In this document: in pieces, positions 8,893 through 19,885 of the stretch | How positions within the stretch are numbered: the stretch's first letter is position 1 | Layout of the letters: each line of letters opens with the position of its first letter | Assembly (NCBI RefSeq): GCF_000153165.2 | Contig: NC_014472.1 | Location: 3,282,001 to 3,346,000, forward strand | DNA from: Maribacter sp. HTCC2170 | GTDB taxonomy: Bacteria > Bacteroidota > Bacteroidia > Flavobacteriales > Flavobacteriaceae | DNA: 64,000 nt | Direction of reading: 5' to 3' | The notes under the pieces: model-generated | What the model saw: only the letters and a program-made list of their open reading frames with translations | What the model was told of the DNA's origin: nothing | Databases searched by the model: none | Position numbers and translations under genes: made by a program

Positions 8893-9936
8893 CTACCTAT
8901 TGATATTTTGACTATTTATCCATCGGATGTATTGCGCCTTATTGCGGTTGTGTTGCGCTCCTGATTTTGCAAATTTATGATATCCAAAGTTTTCCACATT
9001 AGCTACCATATATATATAATCATGTTTTTCGGGATTCAATACAGCGTTAATCGCCGAAATATCGGGCATCGTTATTGGACCTGGAGGCACACCCCTGTAT
9101 TTATAAGTATTATAGGGTGAGTCCAGCTCCAAATCCTTATAGAGCACCCGCTTAATGACAAGATCAAAATTACCTGAATGCTTTTTAAGCGCAAAAATAA
9201 CTGTTGGGTCCGCCTGAAGCTTCATGCCTTTCTTCAACCTGTTTAAATAGAGACCCGCTACTCTAGGTCTTTCATCAATTTTTGCCGTTTCTTTATGAAC
9301 TATTGAAGACAGTGCAACCACTTCATTTGGGGTAAGGCCTTGGGCTTTAGCCTTGGATTTGCGTTCATCATTCCAAAAACGATTGTATTCTTTTAGCATT
9401 CGCTCTCTGAATTTTTCAGCTGAGGTGTTCCAGAAAAATTCATAACTATTGGGAAGAAACATTGCTATTTTAGTATCATCATTGAACCCGTTCGACTTAA
9501 AAAAATCATCTTCATTAAACAAAGACAAGAGTGTTAAACTATCAGGTTCAATTTGAGCTGAAATCCTACCGGCTAAACTAGCTAGGGTTTCTTGGTTATT
9601 GAAAGATACTTTTACGGGTATGTTATTACTTCTAAGCGAATTAACAATATCATTATTGTTCATTCCTTTTGTTATAACATACTTCCCGCCTTTTATATTG
9701 GAGACATATCCCTTCCTTTCCGCAACCTTCATAAAAGACTGAGTATTGTTCAACAGCGGTTCCAACATTTTGGAAACATCGGCTATTGAAGCATCCGACT
9801 TAATATACACATGGGCTTCTGGGTTATTGAACTTTGTATTCGGGGCAAAAATGGCATCATACACATTATAGGCGAAAACTCCACCTATAATCAATCCAAC
9901 CAAAACAATTAATAGTAATATTTTCTTAATGTACAT
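8893..9936 (-). CDS. mltG: Endolytic murein transglycosylase MltG (YceG-like)
   Basis: MltG cleaves nascent glycan strands in the membrane and sets their length. The 347 residues comprise an N-terminal membrane anchor (residues 5-24), a LysM-like region and the YceG domain. The catalytic Glu is in SSIVHKETAK (about E216). RVAGLYLNRL, LQADPTVIFAL and SPYNTYKYRGVPPGPI follow; all are family hallmarks. It is the last gene of a leftward operon dapF-GNAT-mltG, its start overlapping the GNAT stop by 1 bp. Confidence 0.95.
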   Translation of the reverse strand: MYIKKILLLIVLVGLIIGGVFAYNVYDAIFAPNTKFNNPEAHVYIKSDASIADVSKMLEPLLNNTQSFMKVAERKGYVSNIKGGKYVITKGMNNNDIVNSLRSNNIPVKVSFNNQETLASLAGRISAQIEPDSLTLLSLFNEDDFFKSNGFNDDTKIAMFLPNSYEFFWNTSAEKFRERMLKEYNRFWNDERKSKAKAQGLTPNEVVALSSIVHKETAKIDERPRVAGLYLNRLKKGMKLQADPTVIFALKKHSGNFDLVIKRVLYKDLELDSPYNTYKYRGVPPGPITMPDISAINAVLNPEKHDYIYMVANVENFGYHKFAKSGAQHNRNKAQYIRWINSQNINR

Positions 9937-10457
9937 TATCTAAATAGCTTTTGTAATAAAATCTCATTCTTATATTCTCCATTGGAAAAAATCCAATCTT
10001 TCTTCACACCAATCTCCTCATAGCCTAATTTCTTGAACAAATGCAAGCTTCGTTTGTTATTCTCCATCACATTGGCATAAAGTTGTCTCAACCCCAAAAT
10101 TGATGACGTGTATTTGCTCAATAATTCCAAGGCCTCCGAACCATGACCGAGGTCCCGATTCTCTTTTTCCATCACAACTATTCCTACTCCAGCCCTTTTA
10201 TTCTTGGGGTCAAAATCAAATAAATCAATCAAGCCAATCACCTTATCCTCTTTACATATGCACAAACGCAATTGTTTTACCTCAAAGATGTCTCTATGGG
10301 CATTGTCCAAATATTCTTTTAATACGTGCTTGGCATATGGTTTGGTGGTGCCGCTTATTTCCCAAATAGCTGGGTTATTTTCCAATTCATACAGAAAATC
10401 CAAATCTTTTGGTTCTATTGCTCGAAGCTGTATATGTTCTCCCTTTAAATTTACCAA
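9936..10457 (-). CDS. GNAT family N-acetyltransferase (RimJ/RimL-like)
   Basis: A 173-residue acetyltransferase of the RimJ/RimL/SpeG-like branch. It begins with LKGEHIQLRAIEPKDLDFLYELEN and has the CoA-binding strand-loop VGIVVMEKENRDLGHGSEAL, then the C-terminal NKRSLHLFKKLGYEEIG. It could acetylate a protein N-terminus, an amino acid or a polyamine; the substrate is not identifiable. It overlaps dapF by 7 bp and mltG by 1 bp. Confidence 0.87.
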   Translation of the reverse strand: MVNLKGEHIQLRAIEPKDLDFLYELENNPAIWEISGTTKPYAKHVLKEYLDNAHRDIFEVKQLRLCICKEDKVIGLIDLFDFDPKNKRAGVGIVVMEKENRDLGHGSEALELLSKYTSSILGLRQLYANVMENNKRSLHLFKKLGYEEIGVKKDWIFSNGEYKNEILLQKLFR

Positions 10458-11227
10458 GACATCTCTCCTTTAAAAACTTGTTTGGCCGGGCCTATTAAAC
10501 GCACATTACTATATTTATTGAATTCTTCTAAAAACATTACCTGTAGCGCGCCCCCTTTTGTCGTAATGTCTATTACGTTTGAATCAACCTTTTTCGCTTT
10601 GTGCATTGCTATGGCAACGGCAGTAACTCCTGTACCACAAGACAAAGTTTCATCTTCAACACCTCGTTCATAAGTCCGAACAGCAAAAGTTGCCTTTCCA
10701 GTAGACTCTACAAAATTAATATTGCTTCCTTCTTGTCCATAAACCCCATATCTAATTTTTTTGCCTTCTTCAAAAACTTGAAATGAGCCCAAATCCTTGA
10801 CTAATTGTACATGGTGTGGAGACCCCGTATCTAGAAAAAATGAACTTGGTTTAACCACAATTTCATCAACATTATTCATTTTTAAATTTACAACGCCATT
10901 AGTAATTGTGGCTTCATGTAAACCATCTATGGCTCTAAATACAGTTTCTTTTGAAATCATTCCTAGATAATTGGCGAAAGCAACCAAACACCTTCCGCCA
11001 TTTCCACACATAGAGCTTTGGTTTCCATCAGAGTTGAAATATACCATTTTAAAATCGACGGTTTCGTCGTTTTCGAGCAAAATAAGTCCGTCTGCACCGA
11101 TTCCAAACCTCCGGTCGCATAAGCGAGCTATCAAATTGATATTCTCCTTAGGAAATAATTTTGAGCGATTATCAATCATCACAAAATCATTTCCAGTACC
11201 CTGATATTTATAAAAGGTATGTTGCAT
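10451..11227 (-). CDS. dapF: Diaminopimelate epimerase
   Basis: DapF interconverts LL- and meso-diaminopimelate for lysine and peptidoglycan synthesis. The 258 residues contain both catalytic cysteines in their motifs: MCGNGGRC (C74) and LSCGTGVTA (C197). The N-terminal FYKYQGTGNDFVMIDN is typical. Being in one operon with mltG places two cell-wall functions together. A TATCTTTG promoter box lies 16 bp upstream. Confidence 0.96.
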   Translation of the reverse strand: MQHTFYKYQGTGNDFVMIDNRSKLFPKENINLIARLCDRRFGIGADGLILLENDETVDFKMVYFNSDGNQSSMCGNGGRCLVAFANYLGMISKETVFRAIDGLHEATITNGVVNLKMNNVDEIVVKPSSFFLDTGSPHHVQLVKDLGSFQVFEEGKKIRYGVYGQEGSNINFVESTGKATFAVRTYERGVEDETLSCGTGVTAVAIAMHKAKKVDSNVIDITTKGGALQVMFLEEFNKYSNVRLIGPAKQVFKGEMSW

Positions 11228-11243
11228 AATTAAATTTGTGGAA

Positions 11244-11251
11244 CAAAGATA
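11244..11251 (-). promoter_or_regulatory. -7 promoter box TATCTTTG of the dapF operon
   Basis: Minus-strand TATCTTTG matches TAnnTTTG; transcription would begin very close to the dapF start codon at 11227. No convincing -33 TTG at normal spacing. Confidence 0.5.
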
Positions 11252-11361
11252 GGTTAATTTTAAGGCTTTTTTGGCAGTTAAAATGTCGTTAAACTCTAAC
11301 CACTGCTTATTTAAAAAAATTAATTTTACATATAAATCTAATTATTAAAAGCGTACAAAAT

Positions 11362-12759
11362 ATGAAGAAAATAGGAAGTTCATTGCTAATCGCCCTTTTT
11401 GCAGGGGCTGTTACTTTAGGTGCCTATAAACTATTTTTTGAAAAAACGAATTATGCCATTGTCACTGATGACAATTCCACTTCTATACTCAATACCAGTT
11501 TATTACCGTCATCGGCAAAGGGTTCTGGAATAAACGAAGTAGATTTCACATCTGCCGCAGAGACCACAGTCAATGCCGTTGTACACGTAAAAAATGTAAC
11601 TCTAAGTAAAGGCCCAACCAGCCTTATGGAATTGTTTCAATATGGGTCTGGTGGTAGTCAAAAAGCCCAAGTAGGAACTGGTTCTGGAGTTATTATCTCA
11701 TCTGACGGACATATTGTTACAAACAATCATGTAATAAATGGTGCCAGCCAACTGCAGGTCACTCTCAATAATAATAAAACCTATGATGCCGAGTTGATTG
11801 GGACTGATCCAAATTCTGATATAGCCTTATTGAAAATTGATGCCAAAAAAAAACTGCCTTATTTGGCTTTTGGTGATTCTGATAATGTAAAAATTGGAGA
11901 ATGGGTACTTGCGGTTGGAAACCCTTTTAATTTGACATCAACTGTAACGGCAGGAATAGTAAGTGCGAAAGCACGGGCATTGATGAGGAGCGACCAATCT
12001 TTCATTCAAACTGATGCTGCCGTTAATCCAGGAAATAGTGGTGGTGCACTGGTGAACACCAATGGGGATTTGATAGGTATCAATACCGCCATATCTTCTC
12101 GTACAGGTTCATATGTTGGCTATTCTTTCGCTGTTCCTAGTAATATTGCTAAAAAAGTGATAGATGATATCATTGAATATGGGAATGTACAGAAGGGGTA
12201 TATTGGCATTAACCCACCCAGAATGAATTCGCCTTATGCCATTGAAAATGGACTTAATGAAATTGAAGGTGTTTATATTGCCAAAGTTCAGGAAGATTCA
12301 GGAGCAGATGATGCTGAGCTATTAGAAGGGGATATTATAAAACAAGTTGATGAAATAAAAGTACAGCGTTTCGCAGATTTAACTGGTTATGTTTCCACAA
12401 AAAGACCCGGAGATTCTGTTGCCTTGTCAATTGATCGCGATGGCGAACTAATCGATATTTCTGTGATGTTAAAATCTCGACAGACCTTACATGTGCCTGA
12501 AATGGGACTTGAAATCAAGAATCTAAACGCAGAGGATAAAAAAACTTTTAAAACAAAAAAGGGAGTGAAAATTGTTGGTGTTCCTGAGTTATATAGAGAT
12601 TATGGTTTGAACGGAAAAGTCATCATCGCCGTTGATGGTGAAGAAGTAGAAGATATTCAAGATGCCAAGACCTTGTTTGGTGGTATTTCAAAATATGGTA
12701 AAACAAGCATTACAATGCTCAATCAAAAAGGTGAACGGGAACGTATCATTTTTCAATAA
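11362..12759 (+). CDS. HtrA/DegP-family periplasmic serine protease
   Basis: A 465-residue trypsin-like protease/chaperone for envelope protein quality control. An N-terminal signal or anchor (residues 5-24) is followed by the protease domain. Its triad is H in IVTNNHVI (about 122), D in NSDIALLKI (about 152) and S in GNSGGAL (about 226). A PDZ domain (about 285-375) and a shorter second PDZ-like region follow. It carries its own terminator. The whole set of catalytic residues is intact. Confidence 0.93.
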   Translation: MKKIGSSLLIALFAGAVTLGAYKLFFEKTNYAIVTDDNSTSILNTSLLPSSAKGSGINEVDFTSAAETTVNAVVHVKNVTLSKGPTSLMELFQYGSGGSQKAQVGTGSGVIISSDGHIVTNNHVINGASQLQVTLNNNKTYDAELIGTDPNSDIALLKIDAKKKLPYLAFGDSDNVKIGEWVLAVGNPFNLTSTVTAGIVSAKARALMRSDQSFIQTDAAVNPGNSGGALVNTNGDLIGINTAISSRTGSYVGYSFAVPSNIAKKVIDDIIEYGNVQKGYIGINPPRMNSPYAIENGLNEIEGVYIAKVQEDSGADDAELLEGDIIKQVDEIKVQRFADLTGYVSTKRPGDSVALSIDRDGELIDISVMLKSRQTLHVPEMGLEIKNLNAEDKKTFKTKKGVKIVGVPELYRDYGLNGKVIIAVDGEEVEDIQDAKTLFGGISKYGKTSITMLNQKGERERIIFQ

Positions 12760-12780
12760 AAACTTATTCAATCGTATAAG

Positions 12781-12814
12781 CGCCCTGTCAAACAAGTCAG
12801 GGCGTTTTTATTTT
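12781..12814 (+). terminator. Rho-independent terminator after the HtrA-family gene
   Basis: CGCCCTG (12781-12787) pairs with CAGGGCG (12798-12804), followed by TTTTTATTTT. Strong GC-rich stem and T-tract, 21 bp after the stop codon. Confidence 0.9.
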
Positions 12815-12886
12815 AATACTAAAAACATCTACTATAACGTTTGAAATATATATTTTTGCCGAAATTTTTTAACTCTCCGTAAATTT

Positions 12887-14335
12887 ATGGGACAAACAAA
12901 ATCCTACGAAAAAGAATTGGCCTTTCAGGCAGATAGAAGAAAAGCAACAACGGAATTCATTAAGATTACGAGTGATCTCTGGTATGATAAAGCCATTGAG
13001 GTTGTTTTATTCAAAAATCAAATAATAGATAAAAGTGTTAGCGACATCATTCATTTACATGAATATGCAGGTGAATTTGTTCAAAAGCCGATATCCATTT
13101 TTGATTCGGTTGAGATTCTAAGGGCAATCAATGATATAAAACTTCCTCCTTCAAAATTAGACATAGGTAAATTGACCTATGAATACCATTCTGATGAAAA
13201 CAACTATAATGATGTAAAGGCCTTTGTAATCGGTAAACTAAAAAACGCGAACAACTCTAAAGAGATCAAACCTAAGAATGTTGTTCTTTATGGTTTTGGA
13301 AGAATTGGCCGATTGTTGGCTAGAGAATTAATGGCGAAGACCGGAAAGGGTAATCAATTAAGGTTAAGGGCCATAGTTACAAGAGGAATAATTAGTGAAG
13401 AGATTTTAGAAAAAAGGGCGAACTTACTGCGCACGGACTCCGTACATGGACGATTCTTGGGGACAGTGGATATTGATATTAAAAATAGTGCATTGATTAT
13501 CAACGGTACCACCGTTCACGTTATAAGTGCCAAACAACCCGAGGATATTGATTATATTAAATACGGAATAGAAGATGCTCTTCTTATTGATAATTCAGGA
13601 GCGTTCAGAGATCAAGAGCAGTTATCTAGACACTTAAGATCAAAGGGGATTGCAAAGGTTTTATTGACGGCTCCTGGCAAGGAAGTACCAAACATAGTTC
13701 ATGGTGTTAACCATTTAGAATATGACCCGGATAATACCCACATTTTTTCGGCGGCGTCGTGCACTACTAATGCCATAACACCTGTTTTAAAGGTTATTGA
13801 TGATTCATTGGGAATAAAAAAAGGTCATCTTGAAACCATACATGCCTATACCAATGACCAAAATCTTGTAGACAATATGCATGGAAAATATCGTCGTGGC
13901 AGGGCTGCAGCGCTGAACATGGTAATCACCGAAACAGGAGCTGGGAAAGCAGTTTCAAAAGCGCTACCTTCTCTACATGGAAAATTGACTTCCAATGCAA
14001 TTCGCGTCCCCGTGCCTAATGGATCTCTGGCTATTTTGAACTTGGAAATAAAAAACAAAACATCGCTAGACGGCATAAATACCATTCTAAAAAAATATGC
14101 ACTTGAAGGAAACCTAGTCGAGCAGATCAAATATTCGTTAAGTAAAGAGATGGTATCTTCAGATATTGTTGGCACCTCCGCCCCTTCTATTTATGATAGT
14201 AAAGCAACTATTGTTGCTGATAATGGAAAGAACATAGTACTATATATTTGGTATGATAATGAGTATGGTTATTCGCATCAGGTAATTAGGTTGGCAAAAT
14301 ATATCGCAAAAGTTAGAAGGTTCACGTATTATTAA
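12887..14335 (+). CDS. gap: Glyceraldehyde-3-phosphate dehydrogenase, long (~480 residue) form
   Basis: GAPDH interconverts glyceraldehyde-3-phosphate and 1,3-bisphosphoglycerate with NAD(P). The 482 residues include a non-canonical N-terminal extension of about 125 residues. The Rossmann motif LYGFGRIGRLLAREL (about 134-148) and the active-site SAASCTTNAITPV (C292) follow. HAYTNDQNLVD and WYDNEYGYSHQV are also conserved. The extended form occurs across Bacteroidota and Vibrio and is usually a second, possibly gluconeogenic, isoenzyme; the direction here is inference. Confidence 0.92.
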   Translation: MGQTKSYEKELAFQADRRKATTEFIKITSDLWYDKAIEVVLFKNQIIDKSVSDIIHLHEYAGEFVQKPISIFDSVEILRAINDIKLPPSKLDIGKLTYEYHSDENNYNDVKAFVIGKLKNANNSKEIKPKNVVLYGFGRIGRLLARELMAKTGKGNQLRLRAIVTRGIISEEILEKRANLLRTDSVHGRFLGTVDIDIKNSALIINGTTVHVISAKQPEDIDYIKYGIEDALLIDNSGAFRDQEQLSRHLRSKGIAKVLLTAPGKEVPNIVHGVNHLEYDPDNTHIFSAASCTTNAITPVLKVIDDSLGIKKGHLETIHAYTNDQNLVDNMHGKYRRGRAAALNMVITETGAGKAVSKALPSLHGKLTSNAIRVPVPNGSLAILNLEIKNKTSLDGINTILKKYALEGNLVEQIKYSLSKEMVSSDIVGTSAPSIYDSKATIVADNGKNIVLYIWYDNEYGYSHQVIRLAKYIAKVRRFTYY

Positions 14336-14393
14336 CTCAAATCTTGCGTTATAAGTTCGTTACCCATTAGGTTTAAACGTTGATAAATTATTG

Positions 14394-14420
14394 GTAGCTT
14401 ATGAGCTGTTTTTTTTCGTA
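14394..14420 (+). terminator. Weak candidate terminator after GAPDH
   Basis: AGCT-TATG-AGCT (14397-14408) followed by G and TTTTTTTT. The stem is only four to five pairs, so support is modest. Confidence 0.35.
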
Positions 14421-14485
14421 ATTAATTATATTGAGTTACTTTAGTCCCCTCTAAATCATTAACTAATACTTAGAACCATTTTATT

Positions 14486-15109
14486 ATGAAAGGTTTAAAA
14501 TCACTACTTATTGTACTGACATTGTTCGCATTCACCTTTTCCTACGCACAGGAACAAGAAGCGACAACCCAAGAGCTGTCGTTAGATAAAGGATCTATTG
14601 ACAGCCAATTCGAATTTATTTACAAAAAATCAGGGAATTACCGCGCCGATGGAAAAAGATACGAAGTTGTTCGTATTATCTCATTGGATAAATTACGTAA
14701 AAATGTTTTGGATTCTTTGAACGCCGGATCTAAAAAAGAAGCGGAATTGAATGCAACTATCTCAGGACATGAAGCGACCATAAATTCATTGAACAAAAAA
14801 TTGGATGAAACCACAAGCAGTCTGTCTTCAGTTACTGAAGAAAAAGATAGTATGTCGTTTTTAGGAATGTTGGTATCCAAAGGCACTTATAATATCATTC
14901 TTTGGACTGTAATTGCGAGTTTACTACTCTTGTTCTTGTTATTTGTTTACAAATTCAGAAGAAGTAATACTTTGACACAAGATGCCAAATCAGCATTAAC
15001 CGAACTGGAATCTGAATATGAAGACCATAGACGTAGAGCTCTCGAAAGGGAACAAAAAATAAGTAGGCAGCTACAAGACGAGATAAACAAGTATAAAAAA
15101 TCAAAATAA
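14486..15109 (+). CDS. Exported/membrane protein with coiled coils (often mislabelled tRNA methyltransferase)
   Basis: A 207-residue protein: signal peptide (residues 1-21, ending SYAQ), a conserved segment SQFEFIYKKSGNYRADGKRYEVV, a coiled coil (about 80-125), one membrane helix (about 133-155) and a charged C-terminal coiled coil. It has no SPOUT or other methyltransferase motif. To my recollection, homologues are sometimes labelled tRNA (guanine-N1)-methyltransferase, which would be explained by the real trmD two genes downstream. Function unknown. A strong terminator follows. Confidence 0.8.
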   Translation: MKGLKSLLIVLTLFAFTFSYAQEQEATTQELSLDKGSIDSQFEFIYKKSGNYRADGKRYEVVRIISLDKLRKNVLDSLNAGSKKEAELNATISGHEATINSLNKKLDETTSSLSSVTEEKDSMSFLGMLVSKGTYNIILWTVIASLLLLFLLFVYKFRRSNTLTQDAKSALTELESEYEDHRRRALEREQKISRQLQDEINKYKKSK

Positions 15110-15113
15110 TCTT

Positions 15114-15138
15114 AAAGCTCCGAAAGGAGCTTTTTTTT
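15114..15138 (+). terminator. Rho-independent terminator
   Basis: AAAGCTCC (15114-15121), GAAA tetraloop, GGAGCTTT, then a T-tract. Clear intrinsic terminator 5 bp after the coiled-coil protein gene. Confidence 0.9.
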
Positions 15139-15151
15139 ATATAATTTCCCA

Positions 15152-15598
15152 ATGGTCAAGATTGAAATAGCAACCATTAAAGATCTAAATATTATTACCC
15201 CTCTTTTTGATCAATATCGCGTGTTTTATAAACAAGCAAGTAACCTAAATGGAGCTAGTAGGTTTTTAAAACATAGAATCAAAAAGGACGAAAGCACAAT
15301 TTTCATTGCTTTCTATAATGACCAACCAGCTGGTTTCACTCAATTGTATCCCATGTTTTCCTCAGTATCAATGCAAAGATCTTATGTACTGAATGATCTT
15401 TTTGTAGTTGAAGATTTCAGAAATAAAAAGATAGGTGAAGCGCTTCTAAATAAGGCAAAGGAATATTGTATTCAAAATAAAGCCAAGGGCCTCGCATTGG
15501 AAACTGCCATTGACAATCCTGCCCAAAAACTATATGAAAAATTAGGTTGGATCAAAGACGTTGACTGTTTTTACTATTTTTGGACTTCTAATCAATAA
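15152..15598 (+). CDS. GNAT family N-acetyltransferase
   Basis: A 148-residue GNAT protein. [23 protein letters not shown] carries the acetyl-CoA binding loop, and [19 protein letters not shown] is the usual C-terminal motif. Substrate unknown. It begins 13 bp after the preceding terminator and ends 11 bp before trmD, so it probably leads a GNAT-trmD transcript. Confidence 0.87.
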   Translation: MVKIEIATIKDLNIITPLFDQYRVFYKQASNLNGASRFLKHRIKKDESTIFIAFYNDQPAGFTQLYPMFSSVSMQRSYVLNDLFVVEDFRNKKIGEALLNKAKEYCIQNKAKGLALETAIDNPAQKLYEKLGWIKDVDCFYYFWTSNQ

Positions 15599-15609
15599 TT
15601 CCGTTAAAA

Positions 15610-16302
15610 ATGCGAATTGATATAATAACAGTACTTCCCGAGTTACTGAAAAGTCCATTTGAAGCCTCAATTTTAAAAAGAGCGATTGAAAAAGGATTGG
15701 TTGAGGTTCATATGCATAATTTAAGGGATTATACTGTGTTGAGTTATAACCAAGTAGATGATTATCAATTTGGTGGCGGTGCAGGCATGGTTTTAATGAT
15801 AGAGCCTATCGACAAATGTATTTCTGCACTCAAATCTGAAAGAGATTATGATGAGGTCATTTATATGACTCCGGATGGCGAAACATTAAATCAGAAAATC
15901 GCCAATACCATTTCATTAAAAGGAAATATTATTATACTATGCGGACATTACAAAGGCGTGGACCAAAGAGTTAGGGATGCATTCATTACCAAAGAAATAT
16001 CTGTGGGCGATTATGTGCTTTCGGGGGGAGAATTGGCAGCGGCAATACTTTGTGATTCAATAATTCGCTTAATCCCTGGGGTCCTAAACAATGAGACATC
16101 TGCACTTACAGATACGTTTCAGGACAATCTATTGGCTCCACCTGTTTATACCCGACCCTCAGAATACAAGGGTATGAAGGTACCCGAAGTACTTTTAAGC
16201 GGTAATTTCCCAAAAATTGAAGAATGGCGTGAAAACGAAGCTTATTCGCGTACAAAAACACTACGTCCGGATCTTTTAAAAGAAAAGGACACAAACCAAT
16301 AA
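15610..16302 (+). CDS. trmD: tRNA (guanosine(37)-N1)-methyltransferase
   Basis: TrmD methylates G37 next to the anticodon with SAM and prevents +1 frameshifting. The 230 residues have the SPOUT knot signatures: [14 protein letters not shown] near residue 55, [12 protein letters not shown] near 115, and [15 protein letters not shown] near 135. [19 protein letters not shown] follows in the C-terminal domain. rplS lies downstream as in most bacteria, but with its own promoter and a 195-bp gap. Confidence 0.96.
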   Translation: MRIDIITVLPELLKSPFEASILKRAIEKGLVEVHMHNLRDYTVLSYNQVDDYQFGGGAGMVLMIEPIDKCISALKSERDYDEVIYMTPDGETLNQKIANTISLKGNIIILCGHYKGVDQRVRDAFITKEISVGDYVLSGGELAAAILCDSIIRLIPGVLNNETSALTDTFQDNLLAPPVYTRPSEYKGMKVPEVLLSGNFPKIEEWRENEAYSRTKTLRPDLLKEKDTNQ

Positions 16303-16400
16303 TTAATAGCTCGTTGTCTTATTAACACAAAGTATTCTAAGATTTTAACACAAATTAAAAGTATTGAAGAGTTACCTAACAAAAAATAAATATATTATTC

Positions 16401-16430
16401 TTGTAGTTTCTAAATTAAGAGCTATTTTTG
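16401..16430 (+). promoter_or_regulatory. Promoter of rplS (TTG-N19-TATTTTTG)
   Basis: TTG at 16401-16403, a 19-bp spacer and TATTTTTG at 16423-16430 match both elements of the Bacteroidota sigma-A promoter. It is the best-formed promoter in the window and separates rplS from trmD. Transcription would start near 16437. Confidence 0.75.
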
Positions 16431-16436
16431 CACCCG

Positions 16437-16497
16437 GTTAATTCAACCTCTGACGAAAATCGTGAATGTTGATTGAACATAATTATAAAACAATATA
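16437..16497 (+). promoter_or_regulatory. Structured 5' leader of rplS (candidate L19 leader)
   Basis: The ~60-nt leader can fold into nested stems: GTTAATTCAAC (about 16437-16447) pairs with GTTGATTGAAC (about 16469-16479) with two single-base bulges, enclosing a small ACG/CGT hairpin. Such compact leaders are typical of ribosomal-protein autoregulation. Binding by L19 is inferred, not shown. Confidence 0.4.
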
Positions 16498-16848
16498 ATG
16501 GATTCATTAATCAACTTCGTAGAAAACGAGTTTATTTCCAAAAAAGAATTTCCAAATTTCTCGGCTGGTGATACAATCACAGTTTATTATGAAATTAAGG
16601 AAGGTGACAAAACCCGTACACAGTTTTTCAAAGGTGTTGTTATTCAAAGAAGAGGTACAGGTGCAACTGAGACATTTACCATCCGTAAAATGTCTGGAAC
16701 AATAGGTGTTGAGCGTATATTCCCAATTAATTTACCTGCTCTTCAAAAAATAGAGGTTAGCAAAAAAGGTAAAGTACGTAGAGCAAGAATATACTACTTC
16801 AGAGGTCTTACAGGTAAGAAAGCAAGAATCAAAGAGGTTCGTTCTTAA
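16498..16848 (+). CDS. rplS: 50S ribosomal protein L19
   Basis: L19 sits at the 30S-50S interface. The 116 residues match the family: FSAGDTITVYYEIKEGDKTRTQ, FKGVVIQRRG, FTIRKMSGTIGVERIFPINLP and KVRRARIYYFRGLTGKKARIKE. Length normal. Own promoter and leader upstream, strong terminator downstream. Confidence 0.98.
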   Translation: MDSLINFVENEFISKKEFPNFSAGDTITVYYEIKEGDKTRTQFFKGVVIQRRGTGATETFTIRKMSGTIGVERIFPINLPALQKIEVSKKGKVRRARIYYFRGLTGKKARIKEVRS

Positions 16849-16871
16849 CTATTAAGAATACAATATTTACT

Positions 16872-16902
16872 AAACACCTATTTTTCAATAGGTGTTTTTT
16901 TA
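16872..16902 (+). terminator. Rho-independent terminator of rplS
   Basis: AACACCTATT pairs with AATAGGTGTT across a TTTC loop, followed by a T-tract ending near 16902. Confidence 0.9.
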
Positions 16903-17402
16903 TGAACAATTGTTAACAACGACAGTTCATAACATGTTGATTTTTAATTCTTTGTATTTAGATAAATTCACCTTATATTTATTTCATCAATTAAAAAGAA
17001 TGTCATTAGATATTCGTTTTGAGAGATTATAGAGTTTACGTTCTTTATATTGTTGTTTAATCATTTTAAGAAGTTACAGGATGATTTAATCAGACTGGTA
17101 CGGACTAAAAAGATGAACCTTATGTAAAAAGGCTGTCGCTTTTTTAAACATAGTGGGGATGGATTTGCGTTAAACATAAAACTTCGGTTCTATATTTAAG
17201 ATAGACCCATTAAGACGACAAAAAGAAATACATCGTGGTTACTTGGTTGAATAATTAAGAATTGCACCGTATTTCGTAACGTGGGAAGAGTTTTTAACAG
17301 CAATCAATGGTTGCAGTTATGTTGTAAATACATGACAATTGTTATTAACAAATCCTAAAAAGCCATATCAAATGTACTCGTACATTGATATGGCTTTTGT
17401 TG
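16903..17402 (+). ncRNA. Candidate structured non-coding RNA region between rplS and icd
   Basis: About 640 bp between the rplS terminator and icd has no plausible coding sequence in either strand. It does hold several good hairpins: AAAAAGGC/GCTTTTTT (about 17126-17145), a 12-position arm pair closed by a TTCG loop (about 17172-17198), GCAATC/GGTTGC (about 17300-17314), and a very strong terminator-like stem at 17357-17398. The latter has no gene to terminate, so a small RNA ending there is the simplest reading. I do not recognise tmRNA, RNase P RNA, 6S or SRP RNA signatures. No clear TAnnTTTG box was found, so the 5' end is unknown. Confidence 0.35.
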
Positions 17403-17405
17403 TTT
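17357..17405 (+). terminator. Strong orphan terminator upstream of icd
   Basis: AAAAGCCATATCAA and TGTA pair with TACA and TTGATATGGCTTTT (18 pairs, one bulged A, CTCG loop), followed by T-rich sequence. No annotated plus-strand gene ends here; the stem would also work on the minus strand. Confidence 0.7.
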
Positions 17406-17501
17406 ATGGCAATACGCGAGAAAGTGCAATCAATAATTTCATAATAAAACACGTTTCTTTAACAAATAATGGATGGTTTACAGCGATTTAGGATGTTATA
17501 A

Positions 17502-19766
<2,265 letters not shown>

Positions 19767-19785
19767 AGACCATTAATAGAATTAC

Positions 19786-19816
19786 AAACCTCTGTCCCAT
19801 GGCAGAGGTTTTTTTG
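19786..19816 (+). terminator. Rho-independent terminator of icd
   Basis: AAACCTCTG pairs with CAGAGGTTT around an eight-base loop, continuing into seven Ts. Confidence 0.88.
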
Positions 19817-19885
19817 TTCTAAAATTAATGTTAATGGACTAAAAAACTACTTGTTATCTTTATACATTTATCCAAAATTGCTCAC

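Noticed and set aside
17369-17376. TACATTTG on the minus strand as a promoter
   Set aside because: It lies inside the terminator stem and has no -33 TTG; probably chance.
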